From Sphingobacterium sp. CZ-UAM (GTDB lineage Bacteria; Bacteroidota; Bacteroidia; Sphingobacteriales; Sphingobacteriaceae): DNA of 64,000 bases. A program made the translations under genes and the position numbers. The notes beneath the pieces are model-generated. The model saw only the letters and a list, made by a program, of their open reading frames with translations, ran no database searches and had not been told where the DNA came from. Numbering within the stretch: position 1 is the first letter of the stretch; each line of letters starts with the position of its first letter. Positions 25,669 through 34,251 of this stretch are shown here, piece by piece. Location of the stretch: NCBI RefSeq assembly GCF_002000245.1, contig NZ_MTCM01000004.1:310001-374000 (forward strand), read 5' to 3'.

Positions 25669-26976
25669 TTAGTTATGGTTGATTAGATATTTTTTGAACG
25701 CTTCGAAGTTTACCACCAAAGGTTCTGCTAATTTTTCTTTTCCCTGCAACGTTTCCGCACCTGCTGGCAATACAATTTTTGCGAACACATCAGCATCTAT
25801 CGCATCTGGGAATTTACAAGGATGTGCAGTCGATAAGAATACCGAAGCATAGGTACCTGGATGATCTTTCGCATAAGCCTGTGCCCCCAACCAAGCAATA
25901 GCTGTATGAGGACAGGCAATATAATTTGCATCTTGAACAAGCCTATTCATACCAGCTTTTGTTTCCTCGTCAGTAAAGGTATAGGAAGAGAGCATAGCTT
26001 TTAGCTCCGTTAGATTACCTGCAAAAAGATCCTGAATCCGCACCCAGTTGCTTGGGTCTCCAACATCCATTGCATTACTTAATGTCTGAACTGAAGGTTT
26101 AGGCGCATATTGTCCCGAAGAAAGGAATCGCGGTACTGTATCGTTGACATTTGTTGCTGCCACAAAATGTTTGACAGGAAGCCCCATTTTATAAGCTAAT
26201 AAACCTGCCCCAATATTCCCAAAATTTCCACTTGGCACAGTAAATACGACTTCATTGATCCCTTGAGATCTTAGTTGTGCATAGGCATAAAAGTAATAAA
26301 AGGTCTGTGGGATCAGTCGGGCAATATTAATTGAATTAGCCGAAGTCAACCGTAAGGTCTGATTGAGTTCTTGATCATTGAAAGCCTGCTTCACAAGCGC
26401 TTGACAGTCATCGAATGTACCATCTACCTCCAGGGCACGTATATTTTGACCATTTGTAGTCAGCTGAAGCTCCTGAACCTCGGAGACTTTGCCTTTAGGA
26501 TATAATATTGTAACACGGGTTCCCTCTACGCCAAGGAAGCCTAAGGCTACCGCTCCGCCTGTATCTCCAGAAGTTGCGACAAGTACATCCAGCAACTTAT
26601 CATCGGCTTTAGAAAAATAGCCCATGATACGGCTCATAAACCGAGCTCCAAAATCCTTGAAGGCATAGGATGGTCCATGAAATAACTCCAACACCGCTGT
26701 ACTGTTGTTCAGGAATTTTACGGGTGCCTCAAAATTAATCGCTTCATCAACAATCTTCTTTAGATCTGGTTTAGGAATATCAGTGCCCAAAAGAGCTGAA
26801 GCAACCTCCAGAGCAATTTCCTGCATGGAATATTGTTGTATATTTTTGATAAACAATGGATCCAATTGCGGAATTTGCTCAGGCATATATAAGCCTTTGT
26901 CCGCTGGAAGCGAATTAAACACTGCATCTTTAAAAGAAACAGCTAATGTCTTATTATTTGTACTATAAAATTTCAT
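25669..26976 (-). CDS. thrC: Threonine synthase
   Basis: The 435-residue PLP enzyme converts O-phosphohomoserine to threonine. N-terminal motifs are STNNKTLAVSFKDAVFNSLPADKGLYMPE and the PLP lysine stretch HGPSYAFKDFGARFM. Later blocks are VATSGDTGGAVALGF, SANSINIARLIPQTFYYFYA and VPSGNFGNIGAGLLA. It is the last gene of thrA-thrB-thrC; the 126-nt gap after thrB is longer than the thrA-thrB gap but has no strong hairpin, so one transcript is likely. Expression should follow the attenuator upstream of thrA. Confidence 0.97.
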   Translation of the reverse strand: MKFYSTNNKTLAVSFKDAVFNSLPADKGLYMPEQIPQLDPLFIKNIQQYSMQEIALEVASALLGTDIPKPDLKKIVDEAINFEAPVKFLNNSTAVLELFHGPSYAFKDFGARFMSRIMGYFSKADDKLLDVLVATSGDTGGAVALGFLGVEGTRVTILYPKGKVSEVQELQLTTNGQNIRALEVDGTFDDCQALVKQAFNDQELNQTLRLTSANSINIARLIPQTFYYFYAYAQLRSQGINEVVFTVPSGNFGNIGAGLLAYKMGLPVKHFVAATNVNDTVPRFLSSGQYAPKPSVQTLSNAMDVGDPSNWVRIQDLFAGNLTELKAMLSSYTFTDEETKAGMNRLVQDANYIACPHTAIAWLGAQAYAKDHPGTYASVFLSTAHPCKFPDAIDADVFAKIVLPAGAETLQGKEKLAEPLVVNFEAFKKYLINHN

Positions 26977-27102
26977 CTTTTAATACTTATTTGATGTACA
27001 TCTATTCTGATTAATCAGAAAGAGCACATTATACGATTTTATGCAATCAGTAAGATACTTTGCACCTTGCCTAGTTTTTTAATGCATGGTACAGTAAAAT
27101 CT

Positions 27103-28098
27103 CTAATTTAACACCCTTGGTCCTTCGACATTTACCTTTGACACATAACCGAAACTCTCGATTTCATTTTCTTTGAGATGCGCCTGAATTCTGTCCGCAA
27201 TATGTTTTGCGATTTGCTCATCCCGTGTAATTGCGACCACGGAGGGGCCCGAACCGGATATACCAAAACTTAGGGCACCATGTCGAAGAGCGATTTCCTT
27301 CATTTCATAAAACTGAGGTATAAGGATCGCACGAGTTGGCTCAATCAAAATATCTTTCATACTCCTGGCAATTAGATCATAGTCTTCTTTAAATAATGCA
27401 GCCACCAATCCGGCAATATTGCCCCATTGTGTCACAGCATCTTTTAAGAGCACTTTATCTTTAATTAATTGGCGGGCGTCACGTGTAGGGACATCTACCT
27501 GAGGAAACACCACGGCTGCCACTAATTCCTTCGGTGAGGGAATTGAAATAACATCTAAAGGCTCATTTCCTCTGATCAATGTAATGCCCCCGTAAAGTGC
27601 AGGTGCAACATTATCGGCATGCCCCGTCCCACAGGCTAATCGTTCTCCTTCGACACAAAATGGCAAAAGTTCTTCTTTTGTCAATGGATTACCAAGCATA
27701 ACATTGATCGCGAAAAGTCCTGCTACGGTACTTGCAGCACTGGATCCCAAGCCAGATCCTATTGGCATATGCTTGTGCAATTCGATTTCTACCCCTACTT
27801 TGGAGGCAATATTTAGTGCTTGTAAGAGGTATTGAACACAAGCCGAAACCGTGTTTTTACCGGGATCGAGCGGGAGTCGACCATCATCGCCTGTAATTTG
27901 CTTTATAGTCACGCCGGGTTGCTGTTTGCGCCGCATGATCACCTCATCTCCCGGCTGCTCTACGGCAAAGCCCAATATATCAAAACCACAGATCATATTC
28001 GCTACAGTCGCTGGGGCAAATACCCGAACTTCGGGTAACATCTTGTCTAAATCGATGACTTTATCTTTTAGATATTCTACATTTAAATTATTGGCCAT
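27103..28098 (-). CDS. thrB: Homoserine kinase
   Basis: The 331-residue GHMP-family kinase phosphorylates homoserine. It shows VFAPATVANMICGFDILGFAVE near the N-terminus, the ATP-binding loop HMPIGSGLGSSAASTVAGLFA, TGHADNVAPALYGG, and the GHMP C-terminal FGISGSGPSVVAI. It lies 31 nt downstream of thrA in the same operon. Length and motifs are normal; the first 20 residues (MANNLNVEYLKDKVIDLDKM) are an extension relative to E. coli ThrB. Confidence 0.96.
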   Translation of the reverse strand: MANNLNVEYLKDKVIDLDKMLPEVRVFAPATVANMICGFDILGFAVEQPGDEVIMRRKQQPGVTIKQITGDDGRLPLDPGKNTVSACVQYLLQALNIASKVGVEIELHKHMPIGSGLGSSAASTVAGLFAINVMLGNPLTKEELLPFCVEGERLACGTGHADNVAPALYGGITLIRGNEPLDVISIPSPKELVAAVVFPQVDVPTRDARQLIKDKVLLKDAVTQWGNIAGLVAALFKEDYDLIARSMKDILIEPTRAILIPQFYEMKEIALRHGALSFGISGSGPSVVAITRDEQIAKHIADRIQAHLKENEIESFGYVSKVNVEGPRVLN

Positions 28099-28129
28099 TA
28101 CTTAAGTCCTTATTTCCTATAAAATAGTT

Positions 28130-30577
28130 TTATGCACCTACGTTAACTAAATCTGCAAAAACACCTGCAGCAGTCACTTCCGCTCCAGCACCGGGTCCTT
28201 TTACTACCAAAGGACGCTCTTTATACCGTTCTGTCGTAAATGAAATAATATTATCGCTGCCTGACAACGCATAAAAAGGATGGTTTTCATCCACAAATTG
28301 GATCGCAATGGAAACCTTTCCATTCTCCAGTTTTCCGATATATCGGATTACTTTGTTCTCGCGGGCAGCACGCGCTTTCATATCTTCAAAATAGACATTT
28401 TCCTTTTGTAGTTCCGCATAGAAGGAATCCACGGTATCGGCCTTCAGGCAGGCTTCGGGAAGGATCGGCCCAAGATCGACATCTTCAGCTTCAACGGCAT
28501 AACCAGCGTCTCTCGCTAAAATCAACATTTTACGCATAAAGTCTATTCCCCCCAAATCATCTCTTGGATCCGGTTCGGTATAGCCCAGTTCTTGCGCTTG
28601 TTTTACAACATTGAAAAAAGTAGCATCGTCTTTAAAATTGTTGAAGATATAAGATATGGTCCCTGAGAGAATAGCCTCGATCTTTAGGATTCGGTCACCG
28701 CTGAGCATCAAATCTTTCAGAACCCTAACAATAGGCAGGCCGGCACCTACATTTGTTTCATAGAAAAAATCCACGCCATGCTTATGTGCAGTATCCCGAA
28801 GCGTTTTATACTGCGCATATTTTCCAGAATTCGCGATCTTGTTACAGGTAACAATGGAGATATTGGATTTAAAGATATCCTCATAATAGGTGGCAGGCAG
28901 TTTACTGGCAGTATTATCAATAAACACACAGTTTGGCAAGTTAAGGGCTTTCATCTTCTCGATAAACAAAGCTAGATCTGCCTCAGAGCCATTGCTTTCA
29001 AGTTCAGCCGACCAATTATTTAACTCCACACCTTCGGTATTGAATAACATCTTACGGCTATTGGAAATCCCAACAACTTTGATCTCAATATCATTTTTAT
29101 CAAGCAGAAAATCGTGCTGATCTTTCAATTGTTTAAATAGCGTTGCACCGATATTTCCTGTACCGATATTAAACACATGCAATGTTTTTTTCAGTTCCGC
29201 AAAAAACGCATCATGAACAGCGTTGAGCGCTTTGGCCAAATCTTCTTTACCGATGATGACCGAAATATTGTATTCGGAAGAACCTTGTGCTATAGCCCTT
29301 ACGTTGATACCATTCCGTCCGAGTGCGGCGAATAATCTACCGGACATTCCCGGAGTCCGTTTCATATTTTCACCGACAATGGCCAACACAGAAAGATTAT
29401 CCTCTATAGCGGGAATGACCAACTTATTTGCCTGAATTTCCAATTCGAATTCCATTCCGATCAGCTGAATCGCGCGTTTCGCATCCAATGGATTAACCGC
29501 AAAGGTGATACTGTGTTCGGAGGAGGATTGTGTGATCAATACCACATTGATTTGCTCTCTAGCCAATAGTGTAAAAAGCCGCCCACTGAATCCAGATTTG
29601 CCAATCATTCCCGACCCACTTAGGTTAATCACAGAAATATCCGAGATAGAGGAAATTCCTTTAATCGGCAATGCTGTTTTTCCACTCTCAAATTGGATTA
29701 CTGTACCCGAAAAGTCAGGTTCAAAAGTATTACGAATGACAATTGGGATTTTCTTCAAAAAGGCAGGGATCATGGTGGGAGGGTAAATCACCTTAGCACC
29801 AAAATAAGATAGCTCCATTGCTTCAGTATAAGAAAGCACAGGGAGTGAGAATGCTTTTTTCACGATCCGGGGATCGGCAGTCAGCATCCCGTTAACATCA
29901 GTCCATATTTCGATTGCTGTTGCGTCCAATATAGAACCAAAGATAGCTGCCGTATAATCCGATCCCCCTCTTCCCAAAGTTGTGATGCGGCCATTTTCAT
30001 TGCTACCGATAAAGCCCGTCACAAATAATAATTTATCACTATGAGTGATATACATTGATTTTACAAGCTGCTCTGTCAATACTTCATTCAAATGCGCGTT
30101 ACCGAAGCTGGAATCGGTCTTTACATAATGTGAAGCATCTATAAATAAAGCCTCTGGTATGTACTGTTCCATAACTTTAGAAACCATATAATTGGAGCAA
30201 CGTTCGCCGTAGCTCAGAATAAGGTCTTTGCTTTGATTGCTCAACTCTCTCAGTGCAAAAATCCCCTGGAGAAGATCCTCAATCTCATTAAAAAATAATT
30301 TAAGCTTTGTGAAGACTGGGTTTTGGTACTTAACTGCAAGTAGTTCTTTCACAACTGCAAAATGTTTATCCTCCAAAGATTTGAGTCCATCGGTAAAGCT
30401 TCTTCCTTCTGCAGCATCTTCTGCTAATTGGGTCAGTAAATTTGTAACGCCCGACATCGCAGATAATACCACAAGGGGCTTTTCCTTAGCGTCGTAGGAT
30501 TTCTTAACAATACTCAATACCGCTTTGAGACTTTCTACTGTTCCGACTGAAGTTCCTCCAAATTTTAAAACTTTCAT
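28130..30577 (-). CDS. thrA: Bifunctional aspartate kinase / homoserine dehydrogenase I
   Basis: The 815-residue fusion performs the first and third steps of the aspartate pathway to threonine. The kinase part (1-300) starts KVLKFGGTSVGTVESLKAV and has GRGGSDYTAAIFGSILDA and EIWTDVNGMLTADPRIV. Two ACT regulatory domains follow (about 315-460: INVVLITQSSSEHSITFAV and INVRAIAQGSSEYNISVII). The homoserine dehydrogenase part (from about 468) has the NAD(P) loop FNIGTGNIGATLFKQL and TYNVGAGLPIVR-type and GGIDFMRKMLILARDAG motifs. Threonine feedback through the ACT domains is known for the family. An attenuator (leader peptide 30687-30752, terminator 30617-30653) precedes it. Confidence 0.97.
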   Translation of the reverse strand: MKVLKFGGTSVGTVESLKAVLSIVKKSYDAKEKPLVVLSAMSGVTNLLTQLAEDAAEGRSFTDGLKSLEDKHFAVVKELLAVKYQNPVFTKLKLFFNEIEDLLQGIFALRELSNQSKDLILSYGERCSNYMVSKVMEQYIPEALFIDASHYVKTDSSFGNAHLNEVLTEQLVKSMYITHSDKLLFVTGFIGSNENGRITTLGRGGSDYTAAIFGSILDATAIEIWTDVNGMLTADPRIVKKAFSLPVLSYTEAMELSYFGAKVIYPPTMIPAFLKKIPIVIRNTFEPDFSGTVIQFESGKTALPIKGISSISDISVINLSGSGMIGKSGFSGRLFTLLAREQINVVLITQSSSEHSITFAVNPLDAKRAIQLIGMEFELEIQANKLVIPAIEDNLSVLAIVGENMKRTPGMSGRLFAALGRNGINVRAIAQGSSEYNISVIIGKEDLAKALNAVHDAFFAELKKTLHVFNIGTGNIGATLFKQLKDQHDFLLDKNDIEIKVVGISNSRKMLFNTEGVELNNWSAELESNGSEADLALFIEKMKALNLPNCVFIDNTASKLPATYYEDIFKSNISIVTCNKIANSGKYAQYKTLRDTAHKHGVDFFYETNVGAGLPIVRVLKDLMLSGDRILKIEAILSGTISYIFNNFKDDATFFNVVKQAQELGYTEPDPRDDLGGIDFMRKMLILARDAGYAVEAEDVDLGPILPEACLKADTVDSFYAELQKENVYFEDMKARAARENKVIRYIGKLENGKVSIAIQFVDENHPFYALSGSDNIISFTTERYKERPLVVKGPGAGAEVTAAGVFADLVNVGA

Positions 30578-30616
30578 ACTGATCTATACTGTTTGTTTAG
30601 TTTGATTTATTATGAC

Positions 30617-30653
30617 AAAAAAGAAGCGCTTTCCCTTTTGAGGAAAGCGCTTC
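30617..30653 (-). terminator. thr attenuator terminator
   Basis: On the minus strand the perfect 12-bp stem GAAGCGCTTTCC / GGAAAGCGCTTC is followed directly by six T. It starts 33 nt after the leader-peptide stop and lies about 40 nt before thrA, the classical position for a transcription attenuator. Confidence 0.92.
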
Positions 30654-30686
30654 GAAATATTGTGTCTACAATTATATACAATGAAA

Positions 30687-30752
30687 CTACTTCCTCCTAA
30701 GTTTTATCCCGGTGGTAATAATAATCGTTGTAATAATTGTATTTGTGTTCAT
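30687..30752 (-). CDS. thrL: thr operon leader peptide (attenuator)
   Basis: This 21-codon frame, ATG at 30752 to TAG at 30687, encodes a peptide rich in the pathway's amino acids. It contains the run TNTIITTIIITT, seven threonines and six isoleucines among the first 17 residues, then a basic tail ending in LRRK. It is followed at the right distance by the terminator hairpin. In enterobacteria the ThrL peptide has the same Thr/Ile make-up, because threonine is also the precursor of isoleucine. Ribosome stalling when Thr- or Ile-tRNA is scarce would block the terminator. The peptide and hairpin are seen; the competing antiterminator pairing is inferred. Confidence 0.85.
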   Translation of the reverse strand: MNTNTIITTIIITTGIKLRRK

Positions 30753-31108
30753 TGCTTTTGCTTATGTTTTGTAAATATAGAACAAATATTATCACATTCC
30801 TAAAGAAAATTAATATTTTTTTTCAGTTTTACAAAAACAAGCCTTAAAGGATAGTATTCTAGCATAACAACACGATTTTAAAGTGTTTGAAGCGGCTCCT
30901 CGCTTGTAGTAAAAGTTCGACACACCGATTAAATTTCAATATCCCCAAATTGCGTTAAGAAAGATGTTAAAATTGTTAAAATTTCGTTAAATAGCTTTAA
31001 AAAAATTTGACCTTAAACTGATATTGTATTATATTCGCAACAGTGCTGTCCAAAATAGATGACAGTATTGAATTATAAAAGTTAAATGTTGTACAAAAAA
31101 GCGATTTA
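30753..31108. other. Divergent regulatory region (thr operon / NlpC gene)
   Basis: This is 356 bp of AT-rich sequence without a supportable gene. On minus, TATATTTA (30772-30779, reading leftwards) is a possible promoter box for the thr leader. On plus, TATATTCG near 31031-31038 is a possible -7 box for the NlpC/P60 gene. Neither is decisive. Confidence 0.5.
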
Positions 31109-31690
31109 ATGAAAACAAAGAAATTTATAGCGTCAATGCTATTTATCGGCTTATGTCTAGTGTCGCAGGCACAAACCAACAGAAACTCCAAACCTGAATC
31201 AGATCCTGATAACCTCGCCAAAGAATACTTCTCACAAATTATGGGTGTTGCAGTCTCAGCAACAACAAACACAAAACTTTATCAATTTGTTTACGAATGG
31301 CTAGGTACTCCATACCGTTTGGGCGGAGATTCAAAACGAGGCATTGATTGTTCTAAATTTTCTTACGAATTGTATGACAAAGTATTTAACACGTCATTGG
31401 GTTACAATAGCCGTAATCAGTATTCGCAAGTAAAGACTGTAGCGAAGAATGAATTGAAAGCAGGAGATTTGGTATTCTTCAAAATCAGAAGCAGAAGCAT
31501 CACGCATGTGGGTGTTTATATTGGTGATAATAAATTTGCTCATGCTTCTTCTAGCAAGGGTGTTATGATCAGCAATTTGGACGAGCCATACTGGAGACGC
31601 TATTATTATAACGGTGGCCGTTTACCGGAAGACAATAAATCGCTTACTGCCGAAATATTGAAAGCAGAAAAAGATAATAAACTGAACTAG
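31109..31690 (+). CDS. NlpC/P60-family cell-wall peptidase, secreted
   Basis: The 193-residue protein has a signal peptide (MKTKKFIASMLFIGLCLVSQAQ). A C40 (NlpC/P60) domain occupies residues 50-170. The catalytic Cys is in LGGDSKRGIDCSKFSYELYD, the His is in SRSITHVGVYIGDNKFAHA, and GDLVFFKIRSRS lies between. Such enzymes cut the gamma-D-Glu-diaminopimelate bond in peptidoglycan stem peptides. There is no SH3 or LysM targeting domain. The gene is monocistronic, ending in a strong terminator. Confidence 0.92.
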   Translation: MKTKKFIASMLFIGLCLVSQAQTNRNSKPESDPDNLAKEYFSQIMGVAVSATTNTKLYQFVYEWLGTPYRLGGDSKRGIDCSKFSYELYDKVFNTSLGYNSRNQYSQVKTVAKNELKAGDLVFFKIRSRSITHVGVYIGDNKFAHASSSKGVMISNLDEPYWRRYYYNGGRLPEDNKSLTAEILKAEKDNKLN

Positions 31691-31709
31691 AGGTTCGGTT
31701 ATCGATATA

Positions 31710-31747
31710 AAAAAGTCCAAAGCTTTAACTGGCTTTGGACTTTTTTT
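31710..31747. terminator. Terminator after the NlpC/P60 gene
   Basis: The stem AAAAGTCCAAAGC / GCTTTGGACTTTT is followed by a T run. Confidence 0.85.
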
Positions 31748-31796
31748 ATACAATTTAATATCCTATTTTTACCCTATAATCATTGAAAATACTATT

Positions 31797-32309
31797 ATGT
31801 CTTCAAAGAAAACGCTCATCTTAAATAAAGAACAAATAAAACAGAAGTCTATCCGTATTGCCTATCAGATTTTAGAAGACAATTTTGAAGACGAAACACT
31901 TGTTTTAGTAGGGATTGCCGATCGAGGTTATGTATTTGCGCAACGCCTGCAGGCGATATTAAAGGACATCTCGGACAAGGAAATTCTGTTGATTAAAGTT
32001 ACCATGAAGAAAACAAGCCGATCGCTGAGTGCTGCTACAGATTTGCCTGTTGATATTGCAAAAGACAAGACTATCATCCTAGTTGATGATGTATTAAATA
32101 GTGGCCGTGCACTTGCCTACGGCTTGGGCGTATTTCTCAATGTTCCATTAAAGAAGATGAGAACTGCCGTATTAATTGATCGGAGCCATCACAAATTCCC
32201 TATTTTTAGTGACTACTATGGAACCAAATTATCTACTATTCTCAAAGAGCATGTCACTGTTACCCTAGAGGAATTTGATAACGAAGAAGATGCAGCATGG
32301 TTAGTATAA
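31797..32309 (+). CDS. Phosphoribosyltransferase family protein (PyrR-like)
   Basis: This 170-residue protein has the type I phosphoribosyltransferase fold. The PRPP motif is TIILVDDVLNSGRALAYGLG, preceded by VGIADRGYVFAQRLQAIL and the flexible-loop region KVTMKKTSRSLSAATDLP. The layout resembles PyrR/hypoxanthine PRTases more than orotate enzymes, but the base specificity cannot be assigned. It is convergent with the lytic transglycosylase gene, only five bases away. Confidence 0.82.
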   Translation: MSSKKTLILNKEQIKQKSIRIAYQILEDNFEDETLVLVGIADRGYVFAQRLQAILKDISDKEILLIKVTMKKTSRSLSAATDLPVDIAKDKTIILVDDVLNSGRALAYGLGVFLNVPLKKMRTAVLIDRSHHKFPIFSDYYGTKLSTILKEHVTVTLEEFDNEEDAAWLV

Positions 32310-32314
32310 CCATG

Positions 32315-33781
32315 CTATTTCTTTGACACTTTCAATTTCATTCCCGGTTTAATCCGGCTTCCATTCAGATCATTATCACTTTTTAACCGATTAACAGATA
32401 CCCCATTTTTATCAGCGATTTGAGATAAGGTATCTCCCTTTTTAACCACATAATATGCTGTACGGCTAGCAGCTCGTTGTTGACTCTTCTTAACCGATTT
32501 TTCGGCATTATGCGCTAATTTGGCATTGACAAAATTATCTTCCTTCTTGATCAATAGATTTTGCCCGGGTACGATTTTATTTCCGCGCAAGTTATTCCAA
32601 GACTTTATATCCTGAACAGTAACTTCAAATTTTTCCGCGACTGAAGCAAATGTCTCTCCGACCTTCACCCTATATTTTCCATCTTTTAAAAGCTCATCAG
32701 GTTCATTAGTGTTGGAACCTGTCATTACAGAATTGGGTACAGGTGTATTAAGAGCTGCGTAAAGTTCTTCCGTTGCTATTTTCTTATCCGATACAGGCAA
32801 AACTAATCTCAGAGGATTTTCTTCCGTACCATTTAAAATATTCTTCTTAAAGCTAGGATTTAGTGCGCGGAGGGTTTCTTTGGATACATCTAAAGCGTCA
32901 GCTATCTGATTTAACGAAATCCTTTTGTTGATGTCTAATGCTTGGGTTCTCAGAGAGAGTTCCGTATCTGCGGCATTTATATCGTTTTCTTCGGCATATT
33001 TCATCGCATAAGTCATCGCAATGAATTTGGGAATATAGTTTTGCGTTTGTTGCGTCAGATAAGGAGCGATATCCCAAAAAGTAGGTTTTACTTTACCCGA
33101 ACGTTGAATCGCCCGTCCAACAGCACCTTTCCCACCATTATATGAGGCAATAGCCAAAAGCCAGTCACCGTATTCCTCATAAGCTTCTTTCAGTATTTTC
33201 GCAATGGCGTAACTGGAAGCGATGGGATCCATACGCTGGTCTGTGTAGCTATCTACGGTCAGATTGTAGGTCTTTGCCTCATAATACATGAGCTGCCATA
33301 ATCCTGTAGCACCAGCACTCGAAATGTCGCGGGGATTCAAAGAGGATTCAACGACACTTAGATATTTCAGTTCTCTCGGGACTCCCACTTCATCCATAAT
33401 ACGGTCAAACAATGGAAAATAATATTGTCCAAGCCCCATCATTCTACACATATAAGGATTGTAATTTTTGGAGGTGTATTTGGCAATCAGATTTTTTACC
33501 TGTGGTGAGTAGTTTAAAGGCACTTCCCGTTCAATTGCTTTTAGTTTTCGAACAAGTTGTATTTCTTCGTCGGCAATGGTAGAATCATCCTGTCGACCAT
33601 TACCAGTTGATTTTATACTATCCAAGTATTGATAAATTTCCTCTTTCTCTCGATCAATCTTCCCTTGGATAAGGTGATGTGTGGCTTCTCTAATGCCTTC
33701 TACAGCGCCTTCCTGAGCCATGAGTGGCAACGCATAACACAGCCCTCCTAGTATTGAAATTAACGTCTGTTTTCCGATCAT
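32315..33781 (-). CDS. MltD-like lytic transglycosylase with two LysM domains
   Basis: The 488-residue protein has a signal peptide, then an SLT domain (about residues 110-250). The latter has the catalytic Glu in ELKYLSVVESSLNPRDISSAGATGLWQLMYYEAKTYNL and the SYAIAKILKEAYEEYGDWLLAIASYNGGKGAVGRAI stretch. A linker follows, then a LysM domain near 365-412 (YRVKVGETFASVAEKFEVTVQDIKSWNNL) and a second at the C-terminus (YYVVKKGDTLSQIADKNGVSVNRLKSDNDL). MltD cleaves glycan strands of peptidoglycan. The leader after the ATG lacks a clear lipobox Cys, so it may be soluble in the periplasm. Confidence 0.93.
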   Translation of the reverse strand: MIGKQTLISILGGLCYALPLMAQEGAVEGIREATHHLIQGKIDREKEEIYQYLDSIKSTGNGRQDDSTIADEEIQLVRKLKAIEREVPLNYSPQVKNLIAKYTSKNYNPYMCRMMGLGQYYFPLFDRIMDEVGVPRELKYLSVVESSLNPRDISSAGATGLWQLMYYEAKTYNLTVDSYTDQRMDPIASSYAIAKILKEAYEEYGDWLLAIASYNGGKGAVGRAIQRSGKVKPTFWDIAPYLTQQTQNYIPKFIAMTYAMKYAEENDINAADTELSLRTQALDINKRISLNQIADALDVSKETLRALNPSFKKNILNGTEENPLRLVLPVSDKKIATEELYAALNTPVPNSVMTGSNTNEPDELLKDGKYRVKVGETFASVAEKFEVTVQDIKSWNNLRGNKIVPGQNLLIKKEDNFVNAKLAHNAEKSVKKSQQRAASRTAYYVVKKGDTLSQIADKNGVSVNRLKSDNDLNGSRIKPGMKLKVSKK

Positions 33782-33902
33782 AAATTTACTGTTAAATCCA
33801 GGTCTGATTTTTTTAAAAAAATCAACAATTATCTAAACGTTTAGAAATGGATTTTAGTATAAAATGGTTTTGGCCTATTCAGCTATAGGTCCAAAATAAA
33901 AC

Positions 33903-33936
33903 AAAATACGATTTTGCTCCTCACAAAATCGTATTT
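33903..33936. terminator. Hairpin between mltD-like gene and tatA
   Basis: The stem AAAATACGATTTTG / CAAAATCGTATTT could end tatA transcription on minus; the A/T flanks allow either direction. Confidence 0.7.
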
Positions 33937-33960
33937 ATGTAATATCGGGTAAAATTACCC

Positions 33961-34158
33961 TTATTTGTTATCTTCTACTTCAGGTTTCTTTTCAGCCGAA
34001 GAATCTTCTTTTTGCCCTTCTTTGAACTCTTTCACTCCCTTGCCCAATCCGCGCATCAACTCAGGAATCTTCTTACCCCCAAATAACAGTAACAATGCTA
34101 TTACAATAAGGATAATCTCATTCGCTCCCAAACCCATGATTAAAAATGATGTTGACAT
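33961..34158 (-). CDS. tatA: Sec-independent translocase protein TatA/E
   Basis: The 65-residue protein has a short N-terminal membrane helix (NEIILIVIALLLLF), the conserved FGGKKIPELMRGLGKGVKEFKEG hinge and amphipathic helix, and an acidic soluble tail. TatA forms the pore of the twin-arginine pathway for folded proteins. No tatC is adjacent. It lies 93 nt downstream of the EnvC-like gene on the same strand. The SGNH hydrolase at 22.1 kb carries a Tat-like signal and could be a client. Confidence 0.93.
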   Translation of the reverse strand: MSTSFLIMGLGANEIILIVIALLLLFGGKKIPELMRGLGKGVKEFKEGQKEDSSAEKKPEVEDNK

Positions 34159-34251
34159 ATCTATAATTTCTTGTTTTTCAATTCTTTTAAACTAAATCTA
34201 TTCGCCCTCTCTACAAATGTAGTGATAATTATTAAATATAGTAATTATTTC

